A program made the position numbers and the translations under genes. A stretch of 54,526 bases of DNA from an uncultured Amylibacter sp. (lineage in GTDB: Bacteria; Pseudomonadota; Alphaproteobacteria; Rhodobacterales; Rhodobacteraceae), in the NCBI GenBank assembly GCA_905182285.1, contig CAJJAY010000009.1, forward strand, positions 1 through 54,526. The letters run 5' to 3'. Each line of letters opens with the position of its first letter. Within the stretch, counting starts at the first letter, position 1. The notes under the pieces were generated by a model. It did not search any database. It saw only the letters and a program-made list of their open reading frames with translations, and was not told the DNA's origin. Positions 47,305 to 54,526 of this stretch are shown here, in pieces.

Positions 47305-48351
47305 ATGAGTGAAAATAACATGGCAGAAGATTTACTCTCTTGGTACGATGTAAACGCTCGCGATTTGCCTTGGCGTATTTCTCCTGGTGATGGAAAAAAA
47401 GATATTTCCCCTAATCCTTATTATATTTGGATGTCTGAAATTATGCTTCAGCAAACAACAGTTGCTGCTGTTAAAGAGTATTTTATAAAGTTCACCACTT
47501 TATGGCCAACAGTATTTGATATGGCAGAGGCTAATGATGAAGATGTAATGGCTGCTTGGGCTGGGTTGGGCTATTATGCTAGAGCTAGAAATTTATTGAA
47601 ATGTGCTCGTATTATTAAAGATCAATATAATGGAAAATTTCCATGCAATGAAAAAGATTTATTATCATTGCCAGGAATTGGCCCTTACACAGCAGCAGCG
47701 ATAATGAGTATAGCTTTTGATGAAAAAGCAATTGTGCTTGATGGAAATATTGAACGCGTTATGTCGCGTATTTACGCAGTGGAAGAACCTTTGCCTAATT
47801 CAAAGAAAAGCCTTTGGCTATTAGCTGCTGGCTTAACTCCTGACAATCGTCCTGGAGATTATGCTCAAGCTGCCATGGATTTAGGTGCAACAGTATGTAC
47901 GCCTCGCTCACCTAAGTGTGATTTATGTCCATGGAATTTGAATTGCTTAGGTTTAATTAAAGGTATAGCTCGTGATTTACCATTTAAAGTTCCTAAACTA
48001 AAAAAACCCACAAGAGTGGGCATAGCTTATGTAGCAATAAATGGTGATCAATCACTGTTATTAGAGAGACGTCCTGACAAAGGTTTACTTGGTGGAATGT
48101 TAGGTTGGCCTGGAAGTGATTGGGCAATTACTCAGGCACAACATTTGGAACCTTTGGATGCTGATTGGATTACACTTAATAATATTATTCGGCATACTTT
48201 TACGCATTTTCATTTAGAGTTAACTGTCAAATTTGCTTCGAATGTTAAAACGAAACCCAGAATTGGTGAGTTTTTAAGTATGGAAGATTTTAACCCACAA
48301 GATCTACCGACTGTAATGCGTAAAGTTTGGAGTATGGTGTCTAAACTTTAG
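47305..48351 (+). CDS. mutY: A/G-specific adenine glycosylase
   Basis: Base-excision enzyme that removes adenine opposite 8-oxoguanine. The 348-aa product has the catalytic Glu45 in WMSEIMLQQTTV, the helix-hairpin-helix LPGIGPYTAAAIMSIAF, Asp145 in VLDGNIERVMSR, and the 4Fe-4S site C-x6-C-x2-C-x5-C (C197, C204, C207, C213). The C-terminal NUDIX-like part has GGMLGWPGSDW. A TTG lies in frame at 47284, but the ATG at 47305 starts at the conserved region. Confidence 0.95.
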   Translation: MSENNMAEDLLSWYDVNARDLPWRISPGDGKKDISPNPYYIWMSEIMLQQTTVAAVKEYFIKFTTLWPTVFDMAEANDEDVMAAWAGLGYYARARNLLKCARIIKDQYNGKFPCNEKDLLSLPGIGPYTAAAIMSIAFDEKAIVLDGNIERVMSRIYAVEEPLPNSKKSLWLLAAGLTPDNRPGDYAQAAMDLGATVCTPRSPKCDLCPWNLNCLGLIKGIARDLPFKVPKLKKPTRVGIAYVAINGDQSLLLERRPDKGLLGGMLGWPGSDWAITQAQHLEPLDADWITLNNIIRHTFTHFHLELTVKFASNVKTKPRIGEFLSMEDFNPQDLPTVMRKVWSMVSKL

Positions 48352-48368
48352 AAAAATTCAAATAAAAA

Positions 48369-48389
48369 ACCCCGCCACAAGGGCGGGGT
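48369..48389 (-). terminator. GC-rich intrinsic terminator for ccrM
   Basis: An 8-bp stem ACCCCGCC/GGCGGGGT with a 5-nt loop is followed on the minus strand by a TTTTTT run, so the polarity fits the ccrM transcript. On the plus strand no T-tract follows, so it is less clear for mutY. Confidence 0.8.
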
Positions 48390-48400
48390 GAGTTGGCAAT

Positions 48401-48423
48401 GTTTAGAACGAGCGGTTCTAAAC
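48401..48423. repeat. 9-bp perfect inverted repeat next to the ccrM terminator
   Basis: GTTTAGAAC/GTTCTAAAC with a 5-nt loop (GAGCG) lies 11 bp from the terminator hairpin. Neither side has a T-run, so it may be an RNA 3'-end stabiliser or part of a bidirectional terminator between the convergent mutY and ccrM. Confidence 0.65.
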
Positions 48424-48483
48424 GGTAGTTAATTCTTGGCTTTCACCAAATGACTAAAAGTAATATTTATTTAATCAAAATTC

Positions 48484-49620
<1,137 letters not shown>

Positions 49621-49633
49621 TTATCGCTAAAAT

Positions 49634-49673
49634 GATTCAAATAGAGGTCAACGTCAATTTATTTTTATGAATC
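49634..49673. promoter_or_regulatory. Two GANTC sites in the ccrM upstream region
   Basis: GATTC at 49634-49638 and GAATC at 49669-49673 lie in the 85-bp space between ccrM and rnhB. GANTC sites in the ccrM promoter control ccrM expression by methylation state in Caulobacter, so a similar feedback is possible here. Confidence 0.4.
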
Positions 49674-49675
49674 AG

Positions 49676-50302
49676 TTACTTACGAGGTGAAGCGGAATAC
49701 AACATATTGTGTATAGGTTTGAAAGAACGTCTATGGTGAGGGGTTACCCCATTATTTAGCAGTCCTAACTGATGCATTTTTGTACCATATCCAGCATTTT
49801 TTTCCCAACCATACCCAGGATATTCTAATGATAAATTCGCCATTAACTGGTCACGGGTAACTTTTGCTATAATAGATGCAGCTGCAATAGAAGCAGATTT
49901 AGTATCTCCTTTAATAATTGCTGTGGCTGGGCTTGGGAGATTAGGTGGTAATTTGTTACCATCTATTAATATATGATCAGGAATAGGTAATTTTAGTATA
50001 GAGCGTTCCATTGCCCTAAAGGTGGCTTGTAAAATATTTATTTTGTCAATTTCTTCTACATCTACATGCACACAAGAAACCAATGAGCTTTCCATAATTT
50101 TAAGGAATAGCTCATTTCTACGAACTACATTTAATTTTTTTGAGTCATTTAAGCCATGGGGAATATTATCTGGGTTAAGAATAACTGCACAGGCAGTAAC
50201 TGGACCAGCCCAAGGGCCTCGCCCAACTTCATCTACTCCTATTATGACTTCATTTCCTTTGAGGCGAAACGAAGCTTCTATATTGTAAGTTACATCAGAC
50301 AT
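49676..50302 (-). CDS. rnhB: Ribonuclease HII
   Basis: Removes RNA from RNA-DNA hybrids, including single misincorporated ribonucleotides. The 208-aa product has the first catalytic residues D24 and E25 in IGVDEVGRGPWAGPV, then LNDSKKL, LIDGNKLP, and AAASIIAKVTRDQLM, followed by GYGTKMH. The gene lies upstream of ccrM on the same strand, a frequent alphaproteobacterial order, so they may share transcription. Confidence 0.95.
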   Translation of the reverse strand: MSDVTYNIEASFRLKGNEVIIGVDEVGRGPWAGPVTACAVILNPDNIPHGLNDSKKLNVVRRNELFLKIMESSLVSCVHVDVEEIDKINILQATFRAMERSILKLPIPDHILIDGNKLPPNLPSPATAIIKGDTKSASIAAASIIAKVTRDQLMANLSLEYPGYGWEKNAGYGTKMHQLGLLNNGVTPHHRRSFKPIHNMLYSASPRK

Positions 50303-50311
50303 ATATTAGGT

Positions 50312-50354
50312 AAATGTAAGGCATATTTTACTGTACTTTCTATGCCTTACATTT
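50312..50354. repeat. 14-bp perfect inverted repeat between proV and rnhB
   Basis: AAATGTAAGGCATA and its exact reverse complement TATGCCTTACATTT are separated by a 15-nt loop. It begins 16 bp after the proV stop. No T-tract follows on the minus strand, so it can be a terminator without U-tract, an RNA-stabilising structure or a protein-binding palindrome. Confidence 0.75.
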
Positions 50355-50370
50355 CAATTATTGATCTATT

Positions 50371-51420
50371 TTATCGGTAAGTTACAGCTTCTCCAGCTGT
50401 TTCTGATGATCTTGTTGCGGCGTGCACAATATCATGCATTGAAACACTTCCGAGTTTTTTGTCACCTTTAACAACTATTACACTGTCCTTCTTTGCATCT
50501 ACCAATGCTTTCATTGCATTTTCTAGGGATGTATTATTTGAAAGCGCGATACCTTTAGTAGAAGCCTTTTTAAGGGGTAGCGTTCCAAGGGTTAATACAC
50601 GTGCACGGTTAATATCTTTTATGAAGTCTCCTACGTAGTCATCTGCAGGGTTTAAAACGATATCTTGAGATGACCCTTGTTGTACTAAGCGACCATCACG
50701 TAATATTGCAATATCATCCCCTATTCTTAGAGCTTCATCTAGATCATGCGTAATAAATACAATTGTCTTGTGTAATTCTTCTTGTAGCTCAAGAAGAATT
50801 TCTTGCATATCTGACCTTATAAGTGGATCCAATGCTGAAAATGCTTCATCCATTAAAAGAATATCTGCATCTGTAGCTAAAGCTCTCGCTAAGCCTACGC
50901 GTTGCTGCATTCCACCAGAAAGTTGAGCTGGATAACGATCTTCAAATCCCTCTAAACCAACACGCTTTAACCAATGAGCTGCACGTTCTTCAGCTTCCTT
51001 AACCTCAAGACCCTGCATAGTTAAGCCATAAATAGTATTCGCTAAAACAGTTCTGTGAGGGAGGAGGGCAAATTTTTGAAAAACCATGGATGCTTTAAAT
51101 CTTCTGAAGTTCATTAGCTCTTCATCAGACATAGCAAGCACATCTGTGTCATCAATAAAGATTTGTCCTGCGGTTGGCTCTATTAATCTATTAATATGGC
51201 GAATTAACGTAGATTTTCCTGACCCTGATAAACCCATAATAACTTGGATTTTACCTTCTATAATATCAAGATTAATATTCTGAAGGCCTAAAACATGGCT
51301 ATGTTTTTCAAGAAGTTCTGGTTTTCCCATGCCTGACTTAACTTTTTCAACATGGGATTCTCCTTTGGGACCAAAGATTTTGTATAAATCATTAATTTTA
51401 ATTTTTACTTTAGACACCAT
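50371..51420 (-). CDS. proV: Glycine betaine/proline-type ABC transporter, ATP-binding protein
   Basis: Energising subunit of an osmolyte importer, 349 aa. Walker A is IMGLSGSGKSTLIRH, the Q-loop FQKFALLPHRTV, the ABC signature SGGMQQRVGLARALATD, and Walker B ILLMDEAFSALDP. A C-terminal CBS-like portion follows (about residue 270 on), with VVKGDKKLGSVSMHDIVHA, which in this family senses ionic strength. The ATG at 51420 overlaps proW by 11 bp; the frame opens 12 codons further. It is the last gene of proX-proW-proV. Confidence 0.94.
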   Translation of the reverse strand: MVSKVKIKINDLYKIFGPKGESHVEKVKSGMGKPELLEKHSHVLGLQNINLDIIEGKIQVIMGLSGSGKSTLIRHINRLIEPTAGQIFIDDTDVLAMSDEELMNFRRFKASMVFQKFALLPHRTVLANTIYGLTMQGLEVKEAEERAAHWLKRVGLEGFEDRYPAQLSGGMQQRVGLARALATDADILLMDEAFSALDPLIRSDMQEILLELQEELHKTIVFITHDLDEALRIGDDIAILRDGRLVQQGSSQDIVLNPADDYVGDFIKDINRARVLTLGTLPLKKASTKGIALSNNTSLENAMKALVDAKKDSVIVVKGDKKLGSVSMHDIVHAATRSSETAGEAVTYR

Positions 51421-52321
51421 GATCTCCTTCGCGATGTTTTTGTAATCTTTTGCCATACGCTTGAGATACGCGGTCGAAAATTATAGCGATTGCAACAATT
51501 GCAAGACCATTCATGAGGCCTAATGCTAGATATTGATTAGATACGGCTCTTAAAACTGGAACTCCTAGGCCAGGAACACCAATCATTGCTGCAATAACAA
51601 CCATTGAAAGAGACATCATAATTGTCTGGTTAACGCCTGCAAATATATTTGGAAGTGCAAGTGGAATTTGTACTTGGAATAATTTTTGTCGATAATTTGA
51701 TCCAAAAGCATCTGCAGCTTCTAAAACTTCAGCATCAACCAAACGAATTCCTAAATTTGTTAATCTAATGATTGGGGGGCTTGCGTAAATCATTACGGCT
51801 AATAATCCTGGAACTTTACCAATTCCAAGCAGCATAACAACAGGTATAAGATACACGAAAGAAGGAATAGTTTGCATAACATCAAGTACAGGTGTGATTA
51901 TTCTTTGCACACGATCACTTCGAGACATCCAAATTCCTATCGGAATTCCAATTGCTATGCATAAAAGAGTAGCTACAGATACGATTGCTAAAGTCGCCAT
52001 TGTATCTTCCCACATATCCATCCAGCCAATTGCAACAAATGCTAAAATAGCTCCCAGAGACATTTTCCAACTGCGAGACCCAACCCATGAAAGTCCACCA
52101 ATGATTAGAAGGATTATTGGCCAAGGAGTTGAAACTAATAGATCCTGAAACCATTTCAAAAACATTAATAATGGATTAAAGAAATCTTCTAATGCTTCAC
52201 CATAGGATCTTGAAAAATCTCTAAATGTGCCATCAAGTCCTTTTTTGAAATTCCTAAGAAGCTCCCGAGGTAATACAGGGGGTTCAGTTATAGTGAGTTT
52301 ATTCCAATCAATAAGAGACAT
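51410..52321 (-). CDS. proW: Glycine betaine/proline-type ABC transporter, permease
   Basis: Membrane permease of 303 aa with about six hydrophobic helices, and the BPD-type cytoplasmic loop AADAFGSNYRQKLFQVQIPLALPNIFAGVNQ. VMQTIPSFVYLIPVVMLLGIG is typical of the ProW/OpuAB group. It starts after a strong hairpin that separates it from proX and overlaps proV by 11 bp. Confidence 0.94.
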   Translation of the reverse strand: MSLIDWNKLTITEPPVLPRELLRNFKKGLDGTFRDFSRSYGEALEDFFNPLLMFLKWFQDLLVSTPWPIILLIIGGLSWVGSRSWKMSLGAILAFVAIGWMDMWEDTMATLAIVSVATLLCIAIGIPIGIWMSRSDRVQRIITPVLDVMQTIPSFVYLIPVVMLLGIGKVPGLLAVMIYASPPIIRLTNLGIRLVDAEVLEAADAFGSNYRQKLFQVQIPLALPNIFAGVNQTIMMSLSMVVIAAMIGVPGLGVPVLRAVSNQYLALGLMNGLAIVAIAIIFDRVSQAYGKRLQKHREGDHGV

Positions 52322-52347
52322 TAAACAATTCCATTTTTACATAAATA

Positions 52348-52383
52348 AAAACACCGGCTAGAAATCAATCTAGCCGGTGTTTT
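52348..52383 (-). terminator. Strong hairpin between proX and proW (attenuator type)
   Basis: A 15-bp perfect stem (AAAACACCGGCTAGA and its complement) with a 6-nt loop lies 13 nt after the proX stop. On the minus strand the stem ends in TTTT, followed by ATTTATG. It would end most transcripts after the binding-protein gene and let a fraction continue into proW-proV. Confidence 0.85.
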
Positions 52384-52396
52384 GTGTTTTAATTAA

Positions 52397-53404
52397 TTAT
52401 AATCCAGCTTTGATTTTTGCAGCAGCGTCTGCAGAAACCCAAGATGTCCATAAGTCTTCATGCTGAGATAGGAATTCAATAGCTGCATCTTCGCCGCCAG
52501 CCTGCTCTTCACCCATGTATACTAACATAGCATTCATAATCGGGCCTGGGTAAGTGCGTGCTTCTAAATACTCAACAGCAATGCCACCTTTAGTTTTCAT
52601 TTTATCAGTGATAACTGTATGTACTTCTGATACTGTCCATGCACTTGGTTTTGGATCAGCACAATCTTGCTCTGCTAAAGCAACACAACCATCCCAGTTA
52701 TCACTGCCTGCAAAAGGTACACCCCAATCCATTGGAACTAGACCGTATTTTCCAACCATTGCTGTTGGAGACCAATAGTAGCCAAACCAATTTTCACCAC
52801 GATCACCAGCTTTAGCAATTGAACCGTCTAAACCAGCAGCTGAGCCTGGATCTACAAGTGTCCAACCCTTTGCTTCCATATCAAATGCTCTAAAAAGGTT
52901 TGCGTTTGCCAATTGGCAACCCCAACCCGCTGGGCATCCAACAAAAGCACCTTTGCTTGAATCTTCTGCGTCTGGGAACAGGTCTGGACGCTCTAAGATT
53001 TTTACAACTGTATCTAGCTCAGGATGAGCTGCTTGAAATGCTGGAGTAACCCACCAACCTTCACCTAGTTGAGTGATTGGTCCATCGTTTGTTGAGTGTA
53101 ATCTTCCCTCTGCCATTGCAGCATTTAAAGTATCACGAAATGCGTTAACCCATAATTCTGGAGCAACATCTGGTTGGCCTTTTTCATTCATAGATGCAAA
53201 TGACGTCATTGTTGCACCTGGAACTAGCTCCACGTTACATCCATAACCATTTTCTAGAATGATTTTATCAACATTTGCCATTAATTCAGCTGATGCCCAG
53301 TTCATTTCTGCAATTTGCACATCACCACAATCAGCAAATGCAGCTGTTCCAGCTGTCGCAAGTGTTGCTGCGATTGCTAATTTAGTAAAAGTTTTTTTAA
53401 TCAT
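52397..53404 (-). CDS. proX: Glycine betaine/proline-type ABC transporter, substrate-binding protein
   Basis: Periplasmic binding protein of 335 aa with a clear Sec signal peptide (IKKTFTKLAIAATLATAG, cleavage after AAFA at about residue 24). The mature part has DVQIAEMNWASAELMANV, QPDVAPELWVNAF, GEGWWVTPAF, and ENWFGYYWSPTAM, the aromatic-rich pattern of betaine-binding proteins. Six or more Cys in the mature protein (for example CPAGWGC) could form disulfides. A GGGAG ribosome-binding site precedes the ATG. It is the first gene of the transporter operon. Confidence 0.9.
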   Translation of the reverse strand: MIKKTFTKLAIAATLATAGTAAFADCGDVQIAEMNWASAELMANVDKIILENGYGCNVELVPGATMTSFASMNEKGQPDVAPELWVNAFRDTLNAAMAEGRLHSTNDGPITQLGEGWWVTPAFQAAHPELDTVVKILERPDLFPDAEDSSKGAFVGCPAGWGCQLANANLFRAFDMEAKGWTLVDPGSAAGLDGSIAKAGDRGENWFGYYWSPTAMVGKYGLVPMDWGVPFAGSDNWDGCVALAEQDCADPKPSAWTVSEVHTVITDKMKTKGGIAVEYLEARTYPGPIMNAMLVYMGEEQAGGEDAAIEFLSQHEDLWTSWVSADAAAKIKAGL

Positions 53405-53702
53405 ATTATTCTCCCGGTTAGGTTAAAATTATAAACAGCTTTAACCAATTATTTGATGAATTCAGCATTACATAATTTACGCAATTCGTCCACCTTATGG
53501 TTATTATTGATGATTCTTACTTAAATTCAAGGACGTATATCGACAAGAATTATGAAAAACACGACGCACGTTTTTCTTTAACGTAGGGTAAAACGTATAC
53601 TTTTTAAAAAGATATATGATGATAAAGATTAAATTATATATTTTAGATCAAGGCACCTTTGTTTCAAAAAGTTATTATATTTTATGAAACTAATGGTTTG
53701 TT
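53405..53702. other. Intergenic region between proX and gcdH
   Basis: A 298-bp gap without a convincing gene. On the minus strand a TATAAT lies at 53428-53433, inside an imperfectly placed hairpin GGTTAAA/TTTAACC (53421-53446), so it may be the proX -10 or a 5'-leader structure; no good -35 was found. A 12-bp palindrome CTTTTTAAAAAG lies near 53599. GTTTCA/TGAAAC (53661-53690) with an A/T extension could be a weak gcdH terminator. No tRNA or riboswitch pattern was seen. Confidence 0.5.
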
Positions 53703-54526
53703 TTAGAAAAACGCTTGTAGACCTGTTTGAGCGCGACCAAGTATTAACGCATGAATATCATGTGTACCCTCATATGTATTTACAGCTTCTAAATTCATAA
53801 CATGACGTATTACACCATATTCATCAGAAACGCCGTTACCGCCGTGCATATCGCGCGCGGTACGTGCAATATCGAGTGCTTTTCCGCAATTGTTTCGTTT
53901 CATTAAGCTAATTAATTCAGCTGGGACTTTATGCTCATCAAACAATCGTCCCATGCGTAAACATCCTTGTAGCCCAAGGGAAATTTCAGTTTGCATATCT
54001 GCTAATTTTTTCTGAATAAGTTGTGTTTGTGCCAGTGGGCGGCCAAATTGCTTTCTCTCAAGTGTATATTGCCTTGCAGCATGCCAGCAAAATTCTGCAG
54101 CACCCATTGTGCCCCAAGCAATGCCGTAGCGAGCACGGTTCAAGCATCCGAATGGACCAGCTAATCCAGATACGTTTGGAAGGATGTTCTCTTCTGGAAC
54201 AAAAACTTCATCCATTTGAATCATACCAGTTGTTGAGGCGCGCAGAGAAAATTTACCTTCAATCTTAGGAGATTCTAGCCCTTTCATCCCACGTTCTAGA
54301 ATAAATCCTTTGATTTTATTATCGTGAGCATCAGATTTCGCCCAAATTATAAATACATCTGCAATTGGTGAATTTGTAATCCAGTTCTTAGCTCCAGAAA
54401 TTAAATATCCACCATCGACTTGTTTTGCTCGAGTTAACATTCCTCCAGGATCAGAGCCATGATCTGGCTCAGTGAGGCCAAAGCATCCAACTAACTCACC
54501 TGATGCTAATTTTGGTAAATATTTAG
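53703..54526 (-). CDS. gcdH: Glutaryl-CoA dehydrogenase, 5' end outside the window
   Basis: Flavin-dependent dehydrogenase that oxidises and decarboxylates glutaryl-CoA to crotonyl-CoA in lysine and tryptophan degradation. The frame stays open to the right edge, so the gene is cut at its 5' end; the visible part is about 274 aa. The first visible part reads [20 protein letters not shown], a strong GcdH signature, then KNWITNSP, and [19 protein letters not shown]. The catalytic Glu lies in [17 protein letters not shown]. An internal Met at 54440 is not the start. Confidence 0.95.
   Translation of the reverse strand, partial: KYLPKLASGELVGCFGLTEPDHGSDPGGMLTRAKQVDGGYLISGAKNWITNSPIADVFIIWAKSDAHDNKIKGFILERGMKGLESPKIEGKFSLRASTTGMIQMDEVFVPEENILPNVSGLAGPFGCLNRARYGIAWGTMGAAEFCWHAARQYTLERKQFGRPLAQTQLIQKKLADMQTEISLGLQGCLRMGRLFDEHKVPAELISLMKRNNCGKALDIARTARDMHGGNGVSDEYGVIRHVMNLEAVNTYEGTHDIHALILGRAQTGLQAFF

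Noticed and set aside
53405-53702. tRNA, small RNA or riboswitch in the long proX-gcdH gap
   Set aside because: No cloverleaf, no conserved riboswitch core, only short A/T-rich palindromes.

Overview
This window is a visibly AT-rich chromosome segment from an alphaproteobacterium, most likely a marine, small-genome type. Four gene sets point to Alphaproteobacteria: ccrM (cell-cycle DNA methylase), regB divergent from senC-regA, hemD-mic60-hemY, and addB-addA. Genes are tightly packed, with many 1-17 bp overlaps. I found no tRNA, rRNA, insertion sequence, integrase or CRISPR array. The exact order or family cannot be fixed from sequence reading alone.

Layout. Positions 1-147 hold the start of an FAD oxidoreductase that runs off the left edge. 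Positions 249-3574 (minus) are a complete dTDP-L-rhamnose operon (rfbC-rfbB-rfbD-rfbA in transcription order). Positions 3661-12297 are the most unusual part. A five-gene, overlap-coupled minus-strand operon runs in transcription order: Ldh-family dehydrogenase, M19 dipeptidase-like protein, 552-aa protein of unknown function, DUF3726 protein, enolase-superfamily protein. It is divergent from a 1070-aa fused, cytoplasmic reductive-dehalogenase-like protein that carries its own FNR/2Fe-2S reductase module. Positions 12376-15828 (plus) are nadA-nadB-nadC. Positions 15861-24722 (minus) are tsaE-amgK-murU-addB-addA-trxA in transcription order. Positions 24812-27497 are the redox regulon regB | senC-regA. 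Positions 27509-28725 are a GST and an HD hydrolase. Then come sahH with a clear terminator, gpsA-tsaD, and divergent hemD-mic60-hemY.

The right half holds formaldehyde detoxification genes (S-formylglutathione hydrolase and glutathione-dependent formaldehyde dehydrogenase), an SDR, an arginine:glycine amidinotransferase homologue, and the operon pmbA - IMPase/CysQ-like - DUF4170 - KdtA-like - lpxK. It continues with a CoA-transferase, a Tat-type DsbA-like protein, DUF721, mutY, ccrM, rnhB, a glycine-betaine/proline-type ABC transporter (proX, hairpin, proW-proV) and a 5'-truncated glutaryl-CoA dehydrogenase.

How the parts may fit together (inference). Osmolyte import (proXWV), the edge flavoprotein of the dimethylglycine/sarcosine dehydrogenase type, SAH recycling (sahH) and glutathione-dependent formaldehyde oxidation fit a heterotroph that uses methylated amines. 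The best candidate for an undescribed system is the 3661-12297 cluster. A self-sufficient RdhA-like fusion faces an operon in which two recognisable enzymes (enolase superfamily and M19) have lost canonical catalytic or metal-binding residues and one protein has no recognisable family. I read it as a candidate catabolic pathway for an unknown, possibly halogenated, organic acid. Other findings are a RegB kinase that keeps its quinone motif but lacks the redox cysteine, a KdtA-like transferase without its active-site signatures, GANTC sites in front of ccrM, and several strong intergenic hairpins.
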